Positions 41,794 to 49,989 of a DNA stretch of 64,000 nt are shown piece by piece. Origin of the DNA: Nonomuraea endophytica. Lineage in GTDB: Bacteria; Actinomycetota; Actinomycetes; Streptosporangiales; Streptosporangiaceae. Numbering within the stretch: the stretch's first letter is position 1; the number at the start of each line of letters is the position of its first letter. Below the pieces are notes generated by a model. The model was not told the DNA's origin and ran no database searches. It worked only from the letters and a program-made list of their open reading frames with translations. A program made the position numbers and the translations under genes. The DNA is taken from contig NZ_JACHIN010000006.1 in NCBI RefSeq assembly GCF_014203235.1, positions 1 to 64,000 on the forward strand, given 5' to 3'.

Positions 41794-41973
41794 ACGGCCG
41801 ATAATACCGGCCGCGGACCGTTACAGAATCTATGGATTACCTCTGGACGGCCGATGGGAAAGCGGAAACAGACCTACGGAAGCCGCCTCTAGAGTCCCCT
41901 GCTGACCAGCTCATACGTCCCATGGAATTCACATGGCACATTCGAATTCCGCGCTTTTGGAGGGCCACCTGAA

Positions 41974-43143
41974 ATGAATCATCCCGCGCACACTAAAGTC
42001 CGGGGGCGGCTGCTCGGCCTGGACGCCGTAAGGGCGCTGGCCATTGTGGGCATGGTCTACATACACATCGGCCCGACCGGTTGGCTGAGCCCGGCCCCGA
42101 TGGCGGACAAGCCGGCCTCCCTCAACTGGATCGAACAGCTCGTCTCCAACCGGTCGATGAGCCTGTTCGTGCTGATGGCCGGGATCTCGGTGGCGCTGAT
42201 GACCGGCGGGCCGACGCCGCTGGCGACGGCCAGGAAAAGGCTCGCGATCCGCGCGGCCATGCTGCTGCTGATCAGCCTGTGCGTGGATCAGCTGTCCGGG
42301 CTGAACCTGTCCATCCTGGAGTACTACGCCGTCTGGCTGCTGATCCTGACACCGCTGGTGCGGCTGCGGCCCACGACGCTGCTGACCGCGGCCGGCGTCA
42401 CCGGCCTCATGCTGCCCGTCTTCTCCTTCGTCGTGCTCAACTACGGCCGCGACTGGCCCATCTCCCCCATGGCCGGCGGCGTCCAGCCCTCGATCGGCCT
42501 GGCCGTGCTCGTCCACCCGGACGAGTGGCTCGCCAAGCTCCACGGGCTGCTGATGGGCGGCGGGTTCCAGACGCCGTACGCGATCCCGCTGCTGCTGGCC
42601 GGGCTGGCGATCGGGCGGCTGGACCTGCGCAGCCCCGCCGTGCGCATGAAGATGGCTGTCGTCGGCGCGGTGCTGGTGGCGGTCTGCTGGCTGGTGTCGT
42701 GGTTCGCGCTCGGGCCGCTGGGCGCCGAGGCGGCGCTGGCCGCCATGAGCGGGCCGATGCAGCCGCAGCCGTGGGCCTCGGTGCTGGCGCTGCCGCCGTC
42801 CCAGCTCTACGCGCTGAGCATTCCGATGGCGCCGATGATGGTCGGGGTCGGCCTGCTGCTTCTGGCCGGGCTGCTGACGCTGCTGGAGCGGCCCGTCTGG
42901 CAGCGGGTACTGCTGCCGCTGACCGCCACCGGCAGCCTGGCGCTGACCTGGTACGCCGCCCACCAGATCTTCATTCAGCGGGTGGCCGGCGAGCCGCCCT
43001 TCTCGTTCGTGCTGTTCGCGGGGATGGTCGTGTTCGCGCTTGTCTTCTCCCCGTTGTGGCTGCGTCTGGTCCGCCGGGGGCCGCTGGAGTGGCTGGTCCA
43101 CCGGGTGATCGTGCTGGCCGTACCGGGTCAGCGGCGTTCGTGA
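41974..43143 (+). CDS. DUF418/DUF1624-type multi-pass membrane protein (heparan-alpha-glucosaminide acetyltransferase-like)
   Basis: 389 residues, about ten membrane helices. RLLGLDAVRALAIVGMVYIHIGP at the N-terminus is the DUF1624-like signature with a conserved His, and RSMSLFVLMAGISVALMTGG matches the following segment. The C-terminal TM pair (SLALTWYAAHQIFIQRV) resembles DUF418. Relatives are membrane acyltransferases. Substrate and role are unknown. It stands alone, with about 180 bases upstream and the XRE gene overlapping tail to tail. Confidence 0.8.
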   Translation: MNHPAHTKVRGRLLGLDAVRALAIVGMVYIHIGPTGWLSPAPMADKPASLNWIEQLVSNRSMSLFVLMAGISVALMTGGPTPLATARKRLAIRAAMLLLISLCVDQLSGLNLSILEYYAVWLLILTPLVRLRPTTLLTAAGVTGLMLPVFSFVVLNYGRDWPISPMAGGVQPSIGLAVLVHPDEWLAKLHGLLMGGGFQTPYAIPLLLAGLAIGRLDLRSPAVRMKMAVVGAVLVAVCWLVSWFALGPLGAEAALAAMSGPMQPQPWASVLALPPSQLYALSIPMAPMMVGVGLLLLAGLLTLLERPVWQRVLLPLTATGSLALTWYAAHQIFIQRVAGEPPFSFVLFAGMVVFALVFSPLWLRLVRRGPLEWLVHRVIVLAVPGQRRS

Positions 43144-43715
43144 GGGTGCGCGCGCACGTGCGCGCGCTCGCCTTGCAGTCCGAACAGGATGAGTAGCTCG
43201 ACCGCTCCCCCGTCGGCGGAGCCGAGCCAGTGCGGCAGGGAGGTGTCGAACTCGGCCGCCTCACCGGCCGGCAGCGTCAGGTCGCGCTCCCCGAGCACCA
43301 GCCGCAGCCGGCCGCTCAGCACGTAGAGCCATTCGAAGCCGTCGTGGGTCTGCGGGGTCGGTTCGAGCGGTTCCGGCACGGCCGGGATGATCATCTTGAA
43401 CGCGTGCACCCCGCCCGGCCGCCTGGACAACGGGATGAAGATCATCCCGAATCGTTTCACCGGCTTCAGATGGATGCGCGGGTCGCCCGTGCGCGGTGCG
43501 CCGACCAGATCGTCCAGCGGAACGTCATAAGTGCGCGCCAGCGGCAGCAACAACTCCAGCGTCGCCCGGCGCTGCCCGCTCTCCAGCCGGGACAGGGTGC
43601 TCTCCGACACCCCGGTCGTCGCCGCGAGGTCGGCGAGGGTCAGGCCGCGTTCCCGCCGCAGCGTACGCAGCCGGGGCCCCACTCCGTCGAGCACGTCATC
43701 CGTTTCCTGGTCCAC
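43128..43715 (-). CDS. XRE-family regulator with C-terminal cupin domain
   Basis: 195 residues from GTG 43715; an in-frame ATG at 43757 would place an inverted repeat inside the gene. HTH: LRTLRRERGLTLADLAATTGVSESTLSRLESGQR (residues about 13-45). The cupin barrel spans about 95-185 (THDGFEWLYVLSGRLRLVLGERDLTLPAGEAAEFDTSLPHW). Such regulators sense small molecules with the cupin. Its dyad GCAAG-TTTC-CTTGC lies between it and the divergent methyltransferase operon, which it probably controls. Confidence 0.85.
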   Translation of the reverse strand: MDQETDDVLDGVGPRLRTLRRERGLTLADLAATTGVSESTLSRLESGQRRATLELLLPLARTYDVPLDDLVGAPRTGDPRIHLKPVKRFGMIFIPLSRRPGGVHAFKMIIPAVPEPLEPTPQTHDGFEWLYVLSGRLRLVLGERDLTLPAGEAAEFDTSLPHWLGSADGGAVELLILFGLQGERAHVRAHPHERR

Positions 43716-43735
43716 GGGGCCATCTTGCCAGAACC

Positions 43736-43749
43736 GCAAGTTTCCTTGC
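43736..43749. promoter_or_regulatory. Probable XRE-cupin operator
   Basis: GCAAG (43736-43740), TTTC, CTTGC (43745-43749): a perfect 5+4+5 inverted repeat 20 nt in front of the XRE gene's GTG and 54 nt in front of the divergent methyltransferase's ATG at 43803. XRE-cupin regulators bind short dyads of this size. Confidence 0.5.
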
Positions 43750-43802
43750 CGAATCATCGTGAGCCCGGCGAACCTGGGCACGTCACGACGGAAGGAACCT
43801 CG

Positions 43803-44429
43803 ATGAGCACCACCGATGCGGCCACGTTCTGGGACGGCGTCTACACGGCCCGCCCGGCCGCCACCGACCCCCGGCCCAACGACCGTCTCGCCGAGACGGT
43901 CGCCGACCTGCCGCCCGGCGCCGCGCTGGACCTCGGCTGCGGCGCCGGCGGCGACGCGCTGTGGCTGGCCCGGCGCGGCTGGCACGTCACCGCCGCCGAC
44001 ATCTCGGCGGTGGCGGTCGGACGGCTGGCCCGCCTCGCCCGTTCCCGCGGCCTGGGTGACCGGGTCGTCGCCGAGCGGCATGACCTGCGCGAGTCGTTCC
44101 CGCGGGGCGGGTTCGACCTGATCTGCGCCCACTACCTGCACACGCCGTTCGACCTGGACAGGGCGAGCCTCCTGCGGACGGCCGCGCACGCGCTGCGCGT
44201 GGACGGGCGCCTGCTGGTCGTCGACCACGGCTCGGCCACGCCGTGGTCCTGGAACCAGGATCCCGACGCCCGGTTTCCGGCCCCGCTGGAGGTCGCGGCC
44301 GAGCTCGATCTGGACCCGGCGGCGTGGACGGTCGAACGGTCCGGCGCGCCCCGCCGGATCGCCACGGGTCCCGGCGGGCGTACCGCCGAGGTCACCGACC
44401 ACGTCCTGCTCATCCGCCGCACGGCCTGA
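43803..44429 (+). CDS. Class I SAM-dependent methyltransferase
   Basis: 208 residues with AAGGAA upstream. Motif I: ALDLGCGAGGDALWLARRGW; strand 2 acidic end in VTAADIS; motif II region FDLICAHYLHTPF; post-II GRLLVVDHG. The WDGVY opening and the compact size match the tellurite-resistance/thiopurine-type methyltransferase group (TehB-like). It is the first gene of an operon with a DinB-family protein and a lipoprotein alpha/beta hydrolase, under an XRE-cupin regulator, which suggests detoxification. Substrate not identifiable. Confidence 0.88.
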   Translation: MSTTDAATFWDGVYTARPAATDPRPNDRLAETVADLPPGAALDLGCGAGGDALWLARRGWHVTAADISAVAVGRLARLARSRGLGDRVVAERHDLRESFPRGGFDLICAHYLHTPFDLDRASLLRTAAHALRVDGRLLVVDHGSATPWSWNQDPDARFPAPLEVAAELDLDPAAWTVERSGAPRRIATGPGGRTAEVTDHVLLIRRTA

Positions 44430-44445
44430 CCTTAAGGAGACCACG

Positions 44446-44889
44446 ATGGCCCGCCGTAGAGACACTCCGCCGCCACGGACCGGGGGCAGCGAGACCGAAG
44501 TCCTGCGCGGCTTCCTCGACTACCTCAGGACCTCGATCGCCGCCAAGGTCGACGGCGCTCCGGAACCACAGGTCAGAACAGCGGGCGTGCCGTCGGGCAC
44601 GAACCTGCTCGGTCTGCTCAACCACCTCACCTTCGTCGAACGCGCGACGTTCCTCGGGGAGAAGGTCACCAACTGGCCGGCGACCTTCCGGGCCGCGCCG
44701 ACCGACAGTGTCGCCGACGTCGTCACCCGCTACCGGGAGACCGTCGAGCGCGCGAACGAGGTTCTCGACCGCAACACCGACCCGGCCGGCGTCCGCTGGG
44801 CGCTCGTTCACATGATCGAGGAGACCGGCCGCCACGCCGGCCACGCGGACATCCTCCGCGAGCTGATCGACGGCGCGACCGGCCGCTGA
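44446..44889 (+). CDS. DinB/DUF664-family protein
   Basis: 147 residues, four-helix-bundle pattern. Conserved metal-type histidines occur in LGLLNHLTFVERATF (His about 59) and MIEETGRHAGHADILRELIDG (two His), the hallmark of the DinB/MST superfamily, whose members are thiol-dependent (mycothiol/bacillithiol) S-transferases. It follows the methyltransferase after 16 nt, with AAGGAGA upstream, so the two are probably one operon handling the same compound. Confidence 0.88.
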   Translation: MARRRDTPPPRTGGSETEVLRGFLDYLRTSIAAKVDGAPEPQVRTAGVPSGTNLLGLLNHLTFVERATFLGEKVTNWPATFRAAPTDSVADVVTRYRETVERANEVLDRNTDPAGVRWALVHMIEETGRHAGHADILRELIDGATGR

Positions 44890-44917
44890 CTCCACCACTC
44901 ATCCAGGACAGGAACAC

Positions 44918-45943
44918 ATGAACTCCGCACCACGGCCACGCCGTCTTCTCCGCGCGCTGGCCTCCACCACGCTCGCCGTACTGCTCACGATCGGCGCGGG
45001 CGCCTGCGCCACACCGGCCGCGAGCCCCGCACCCGCCACGCCCGCTCCCGCCTACTCCGTCGCCACCCGGAACGACCCCCAGTTCACGAGCACGTTCCGG
45101 CACGAGTTCGCCGACGTGAACGGCGTCCGGATGCACTACGTGGCCGGCGGCAGCGGCCCGCCGGTCGTCCTGCTGCACGGCTGGCCGCAGACCTGGTACG
45201 GCTGGTGGCCGATCATGCCGGAGCTGGCCAAGCACCACACCGTCTACGCCGTCGACCTGCCCGGACTGGGTGACAGCACCGGCTCCCCGACCGGCTACGA
45301 CAAGGCCACGCTCGCCCGCTACGTCCACACCCTGATGGCCGACCGGCTGGGCGTGCGGGACGCCAGCGTGATCGGGCACGACCTGGGCGCCGCCGTGGCG
45401 TTCCAGTACGCCGCCCAGTTCCCCGCCGACACCGCCCGCCTCGGCTACCTCGACCTGCCGCTGCCGGGGCCCGGCATCGACGCGCGCACCTACCGCTCGC
45501 TGAGCTGGCACATCGCCTTCCACTCCCAGCCGAAGGTCCCCGAGACGGTGGTGGGGAACGACGTCCGCGACTACCTGGCCCTGTTCTACCCCCAGGTCTC
45601 CTTCGGAGGGACCGCGTTCGGCGGCACCTCGACCCGATCGCCGTTCACCGAGGCCGAGATCAACGAGTACGCCAGGACCTACAGCCGTCCCTCGGCCCTG
45701 TCCGGCGGGTTCGAGCTCTACCGCAGCCTCGACAAGGACGTCAGCGACGCCAAGGCGGCGAAGCCGGTGCGCGTCCCGGCCCTGGTCATGAGCGCCCAGG
45801 GTCAGATCAAGGCGATCCGTGCCACGGTGTCCCCGCGCCTGACCAACATCGTGCGGGCGGTGGACGTGCCGAAGGCCGGGCACTGGCTCATCGAGGAGAA
45901 CCCTCAGTTCGTCACCAAGGAACTGCTGCGCTTCCTCGCCTGA
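44918..45943 (+). CDS. Secreted lipoprotein alpha/beta hydrolase (epoxide hydrolase/haloalkane dehalogenase-like)
   Basis: 341 residues. Signal peptide with LLTIGAGAC (lipobox-like, Cys30) and an Ala/Pro linker. The catalytic core has VVLLHGWPQTWYGWW (oxyanion HGWPQ), nucleophile elbow VIGHDLGAAVAF with Asp instead of Ser, and catalytic His in KAGHWLIEENP. Asp-nucleophile members are epoxide hydrolases or dehalogenases. It would act outside the membrane. Third gene of the methyltransferase-DinB operon. Confidence 0.88.
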   Translation: MNSAPRPRRLLRALASTTLAVLLTIGAGACATPAASPAPATPAPAYSVATRNDPQFTSTFRHEFADVNGVRMHYVAGGSGPPVVLLHGWPQTWYGWWPIMPELAKHHTVYAVDLPGLGDSTGSPTGYDKATLARYVHTLMADRLGVRDASVIGHDLGAAVAFQYAAQFPADTARLGYLDLPLPGPGIDARTYRSLSWHIAFHSQPKVPETVVGNDVRDYLALFYPQVSFGGTAFGGTSTRSPFTEAEINEYARTYSRPSALSGGFELYRSLDKDVSDAKAAKPVRVPALVMSAQGQIKAIRATVSPRLTNIVRAVDVPKAGHWLIEENPQFVTKELLRFLA

Positions 45944-45951
45944 GACACCGG

Positions 45952-46632
45952 CTACCGCCAGCCTTCCCGGCCGCGTTCCAGCCCGTCGAGGATCAGGCCG
46001 AGGCCGACGTCGAACTCCTCCTTGTACGCGTAGTCCCCCTTCAGTCCCCGGTCCGCGAGCATCTCGCTGAGGTGCGGGAACTCCTCGTGTGGCAACTGCT
46101 CCATGATCGAACCCGCCACGTCCTCAAGGCCCGCCGACGAGGTGAACGGCAGGCTCAGCTCCTGGAGGGTGAATCCGTAGATGTAGCTGTCCAGGACCGA
46201 CATCGCGTGTGAAGAGCCGGCGATCGAGAAGCCGCCCGAGCGCAGGCAGCCGATGACCGCGTTGTGGTGACGCAGGGTCGCCCGGCCGGGGTTCGTGCGT
46301 GAGTCCATCAGGCGGATCGCCCACGGGTGGCGGGTGAGGGCGTCGCGCATCGAGGCCGACCTGAGGCGCATCGCCGCCTGCCAGGGAAGGTCGCCGGGCG
46401 GGAGTTCGATCTCGCTGAAGACCAGGTCGATCATGCCGTCGAGGATCAGGTCCTTGTTGCGGAAATGGTGATAGAGCGACATGGCCTCGATGCCGAGGCG
46501 GTCGCCGAGCCTGCGCATGCTCGGCACGCCGGTGCCCGCCTCGTCGGCCAGCGCTACCGCCGTACGGATCACCACCTCTTTGGTGAGCGTGTTGCGCCGG
46601 GGCGCAGGCGTGCCGGCTGTCTCGGTGTCCAC
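45952..46632 (-). CDS. TetR-family repressor
   Basis: 226 residues from GTG 46632, seven bases after AGGAG. HTH: PSMRRLGDRLGIEAMSLYHHFRNKDLILD. The C-terminal domain is of the TetR_C_1 (tetracycline-repressor-like) type. It is divergent from an NAD(P)-binding protein/DUF4386 operon, with a double operator CTTAC-N3-GYAAG between. It presumably represses that operon. Confidence 0.87.
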   Translation of the reverse strand: MDTETAGTPAPRRNTLTKEVVIRTAVALADEAGTGVPSMRRLGDRLGIEAMSLYHHFRNKDLILDGMIDLVFSEIELPPGDLPWQAAMRLRSASMRDALTRHPWAIRLMDSRTNPGRATLRHHNAVIGCLRSGGFSIAGSSHAMSVLDSYIYGFTLQELSLPFTSSAGLEDVAGSIMEQLPHEEFPHLSEMLADRGLKGDYAYKEEFDVGLGLILDGLERGREGWR

Positions 46633-46671
46633 GACGTTCTCCTGCCTGTTCTGCTGGGACGGCTTGACAAC

Positions 46672-46705
46672 CTTACACTGCAAGGTTCTACCCTTACGCC
46701 GTAAG
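46672..46705. promoter_or_regulatory. Double TetR operator
   Basis: CTTACACTGCAAG (46672-46684, one mismatch) and CTTACGCCGTAAG (46693-46705, perfect) are two copies of a CTTAC-N3-GTAAG dyad whose starts are 21 bp apart, two turns of the helix. They fill the 102-nt gap between the TetR gene and the divergent operon. Confidence 0.7.
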
Positions 46706-46734
46706 TGTAGCCGTAGCGAGCAAGGGAGAGCGCC

Positions 46735-47460
46735 GTGAAACCAGGCAATGCCGGCCAGCCGGGAGCGGGGAAGAAGGTGTGCGTCGTCGGCGCGTCCGGG
46801 AAGCTCGGGCGCTACATGGTGCAGCACGCGCTGGACCGGGGATACGAGGTCGTGGGCGTCTGCCGGGAGCAGAGCGTGCCCAAGCTCGCCGACTTCGACG
46901 GGCGCATCACGGTGATCCCCGGGGCCACCAACACCCCCGAGGTCATCGCGCGGGCGGTGAAGGGCTGCGACGCCGTCCTCACCGTGCTGGTGCCCTGGGG
47001 CAGGAAACGCTATGCCTCCGGTACGGCCCAGGCCGTACTCGACCACGCGCGACAGGACGCCCGCCTGGTGTTCTCCTGCGGCTGGCACATCACCCGCGAC
47101 GGAAAGGACGTCTATCCCCGCACCTTCAAGTTCTACGCCGCCGTGTTCGGCCGGCTGGCGAAGATCGCCGGGGTCGTGGACGTGGACGACCAGGTGGAGG
47201 CGTGCCGGAGAATCTTCGCCAGCGACGCCCGCTGGACCGTCGTGCGCGGCAGCGACCTGGAGGAGGGCGACAGCCAGGGCCTGCCGGTGTGGAGCCGGCA
47301 CGTGGGCGACCCGATCCTCGCGAGCAACATGACCCGTCGCGTGGACTACGCCCGCTTCATGGTCGAGGCGGTGGAGGACGACGACCTCGTCCACGAGGCC
47401 CCCGCCGTCGTCGGCCGGCTGACCCCCTCGGCCCTCGCGCACGCCGGCGGTCCGGCGTGA
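46735..47460 (+). CDS. NAD(P)-binding atypical SDR (NmrA-like)
   Basis: 241 residues from GTG 46735 with GGGAGAG upstream. KVCVVGASGKLGRYMVQHALDRGY is the glycine-rich NAD(P) motif of atypical short-chain dehydrogenases, followed by VPGATNTPEVIARAVKGCDAV-like helices (here VIPGATNTP). The canonical Tyr-x3-Lys active site is not evident, so it may sense redox cofactors or act on an unknown substrate. It is translationally coupled to the next gene. Confidence 0.85.
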   Translation: MKPGNAGQPGAGKKVCVVGASGKLGRYMVQHALDRGYEVVGVCREQSVPKLADFDGRITVIPGATNTPEVIARAVKGCDAVLTVLVPWGRKRYASGTAQAVLDHARQDARLVFSCGWHITRDGKDVYPRTFKFYAAVFGRLAKIAGVVDVDDQVEACRRIFASDARWTVVRGSDLEEGDSQGLPVWSRHVGDPILASNMTRRVDYARFMVEAVEDDDLVHEAPAVVGRLTPSALAHAGGPA

Positions 47461-48176
47461 GCGCCGTCATCGCCGCCGCCCCGCGCGCGGCCCACTCCCC
47501 GAGGAAGCTCGCCAGGACCGCCGGCTTCTTCTATCTGATCGTCTCGGCGTTCACCATCTTCGCCGGGCTGGTCAACACGCGCATCGTCCAGTCAGGCGAC
47601 GCGGCGGCCACCGCCGACAACATCAGGGACTCGGCCGGGCTGTTCCGCCTCGGCTTCACCGCCGAACTCGTGGGCGCCACGGCCTTCCTGCTGACCGGCA
47701 TGACCCTGTATCTGCTGCTCAAACACGTCAACCAGGTGGCCGCCGCCGCCATGGTCACCGTCGTGGCGGTCAGCGTCGCGATGCAGAGCCTCAGCCTGCT
47801 CAACCAGCACGCGGCGCTGAAGATCGCCACCGGCCGGGTGGACACCGGCGCCTTCGGCGAGGCGGGGTCCGACCAGTTGACGCTGCTGTTCGCGGGCCTG
47901 CAGGGCGACGGCTACCTGATCTCCCAGACGTACTTCGGCCTGTGGCTGCTGCCGCTGGGGTACCTGGTCGTCAAGTCGGGCTACTTCCCCAAGGTGCTCG
48001 GCGTCCTGCTGCTGATCGGGTGCTGCGGCCACCTGGTGGACGTGTTCGCGCGCTTCCTGGCCCCCGATCTCGGGGCGGCGATCTCGCTGTTCGCCCTGAC
48101 TCCGGCGGCGGTCGCGGAGCTCTCGTTCGTGGTGTGGCTGCTGGTCAAGGCTGTGCGCGTACCTGCCGGCGCGTAG
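47457..48176 (+). CDS. DUF4386-family membrane protein
   Basis: 239 residues from GTG 47457, overlapping the preceding stop (GTGA). Six membrane helices; LARTAGFFYLIVSAFTIFAGL at the N-terminus and GLWLLPLGYLVVKSGYFPKVLGVLLLIG near the C-terminus are the family's hallmark. No enzymatic residues are known for the family. It shares a TetR-controlled operon with an NmrA-like protein. Confidence 0.85.
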   Translation: MSAVIAAAPRAAHSPRKLARTAGFFYLIVSAFTIFAGLVNTRIVQSGDAAATADNIRDSAGLFRLGFTAELVGATAFLLTGMTLYLLLKHVNQVAAAAMVTVVAVSVAMQSLSLLNQHAALKIATGRVDTGAFGEAGSDQLTLLFAGLQGDGYLISQTYFGLWLLPLGYLVVKSGYFPKVLGVLLLIGCCGHLVDVFARFLAPDLGAAISLFALTPAAVAELSFVVWLLVKAVRVPAGA

Positions 48177-48995
48177 TCATCGTTTCTTCGGGCGGGCCGC
48201 CCAGACGGTGCGTTCCGTGCGAACCGCGAGGTCGTCGCGGCGCAGGATGCTGTGCGGGCCGTCGGTGTCGAGCAGCCGGTCGAGCGCGGCGAGGTCTTCT
48301 GGCGCGAGTACGTCGACGACGCTCCCACGAATGCGGCGCAGGCTGCCGAGGGCGTAGCGGCCGACCGTCTCGCTGCCGGAGCCGTCGATGTTCACGGTGA
48401 GCGTGCGTTCGCCCTCGACGACGAATCCGGCGGCGGTCAGCTTCGGCCCCCAGTCGGCGCCGCGGTGCGGCACGTGCTCGGCGTGGAAGCGGGCGCCTGC
48501 CGCGTGGCAGCGTTCTTCCAGGCCGGGGCGGTCCCGCGGGGCGTACTCGGGCAGGAATCTGGGGAAGCCGGCCAGCTCGACGACGGCGAGCAGCCCGCCG
48601 GGCGCGAGGAGGTCGCGGACCTCGCGCAGCGCGCGGTCGGGGTCGGCCAGGTGGTGCAGGGAGGCGGAGGCCCACACGAGATCGGGCGTGCCCAGGTCGG
48701 GCCAGTCGGTGTCGAGGTCGGCCTGGATCGTGACCACCTCTCGCGCACCCGCCTTCTCGCGCAGGCGGTGAAGGTGCTGGGGCGAGGAGTCGACGGCGAT
48801 GACGTGCGCCTCGGGGAAACGGGACAGGAGGGCGAAGGTGCCGGCGCCGGTGCCGGAGCCGAGGTCCACGATCTGGCGAAGGGGCGGGGCGATCGGCAAC
48901 CAGTCGATGATGGCGGCAAGGTGGTCGGCGAGGACTTCGGCGTCCAGGTCGAGGATCTCCGCCTGGTCGTGGTGGGAGGCGTCGTGTGGGTGCAT
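48177..48995 (-). CDS. Class I SAM-dependent methyltransferase
   Basis: 272 residues from ATG 48995. Motif I: IVDLGSGTGAGTFALLSRFP; acidic strand-2 end AVDSSP; motif II LVWASASLHHLADPDRALRE; post-II LAPGGLLAVVELAGFP. It has an extended C-terminus of 100 residues (FVVEGERTLTVNIDGSGS, then VVDVLAPEDLAALDRLLD) shared with actinobacterial UbiE-like methyltransferases. Stand-alone gene, tail to tail with the DUF4386 gene. Substrate unknown. Confidence 0.88.
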   Translation of the reverse strand: MHPHDASHHDQAEILDLDAEVLADHLAAIIDWLPIAPPLRQIVDLGSGTGAGTFALLSRFPEAHVIAVDSSPQHLHRLREKAGAREVVTIQADLDTDWPDLGTPDLVWASASLHHLADPDRALREVRDLLAPGGLLAVVELAGFPRFLPEYAPRDRPGLEERCHAAGARFHAEHVPHRGADWGPKLTAAGFVVEGERTLTVNIDGSGSETVGRYALGSLRRIRGSVVDVLAPEDLAALDRLLDTDGPHSILRRDDLAVRTERTVWAARPKKR

Positions 48996-49178
48996 GGCCC
49001 CACGGTAGAGCGGGTATGCGCAGGTGGCACAACGTCTTGCCGGATCCGCAAGGCGATGGGCGTCCGCGCTGCTGGACACGCAAGGCGCCGGATAAAGCGT
49101 TGGCGGCGCCGTCGGCCAGCCGACTAGCGTGGCGTCGGTTACACCCCTGACCGTAATTCATCTGATGGGAGTCGCCGG

Positions 49179-49883
49179 ATGACCTCTCAGTTCGCCGCGC
49201 TCTGCTTTGACGCGAACGATCCACTCCGTCTCGCCCGCTTCTGGGGCGAGCTCATGGGCCGGGAGGTGGCCGAGGACCCCCGCGACGGCGTCGTGCTGTT
49301 GCCGGGCGCCGGCACCGAGTTCCCGATCCGGTTCCTTCCGACCCAGGCCAAGAAGCTGGGCCCGAACCAGGCCCACTTCGACCTGACGAGTGATTCGCCC
49401 GAAGGCCAGGAGCGGACGGTCGCGAGGGCGCTCGAACTGGGCGCCGAGCACATCGACGTCGGCCAGCTGCCGGAAGAGGGCCACGTGGTGCTGGCCGACC
49501 CCGAGGGCAACGAGTTCTGCGTCATCGAGTACGGCAACAAATTCCTGGCCGACACCGGGTTCATCGGAGCGCTGTCCTCCGACGGCACGCAGGCCGTCGG
49601 GTACTTCTGGAGCGAGGCGCTGGGCTGGCCGCTGGTCTGGGACCAGGACGAGGAGACCGCGATCCAGTCGCCGCACGGCGGTTCGAAGATCACGTGGGGC
49701 GGTCCGCCCGTGGCGCCCAAGCTCGGCAAGAACAGGCTTTACTACGACCTGTCCGCCGCCGGTCAGGCGGAGATCGACCGTCTCGTCTCCCTCGGCGCCA
49801 CGGTGACCGCTCAGGGCGAGGGAGACCGGGTGGAGATGACCGACCCCGACGGCAACGAGTTCCTGGTGCTGATCTCCCGATAA
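49179..49883 (+). CDS. Two-module VOC (glyoxalase/bleomycin-resistance fold) protein
   Basis: 234 residues; GGGAG upstream. Two VOC modules: LCFDANDPLRLARFWGELMG with LADPEGNEFCVIEYGN, and GYFWSEALGWPLVWDQDEE with MTDPDGNEFLVLIS. The pattern DPxGNEFxVI with paired Glu and His positions suits a metal-dependent isomerase/dioxygenase or a binding protein. Such genes often serve small-molecule resistance. It precedes an MFS exporter by about 100 nt on the same strand, so the two may act together. Confidence 0.87.
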   Translation: MTSQFAALCFDANDPLRLARFWGELMGREVAEDPRDGVVLLPGAGTEFPIRFLPTQAKKLGPNQAHFDLTSDSPEGQERTVARALELGAEHIDVGQLPEEGHVVLADPEGNEFCVIEYGNKFLADTGFIGALSSDGTQAVGYFWSEALGWPLVWDQDEETAIQSPHGGSKITWGGPPVAPKLGKNRLYYDLSAAGQAEIDRLVSLGATVTAQGEGDRVEMTDPDGNEFLVLISR

Positions 49884-49989
49884 CGGGCGACGGGAATCTC
49901 TCAGGTCGCTCAACCGTTCGAAGGTTTTGCTGGTGATCCGCGTTTGGCCGGGCCGCCCGCGCCCCGATCCAAACGCAGAGGAAGACGAC

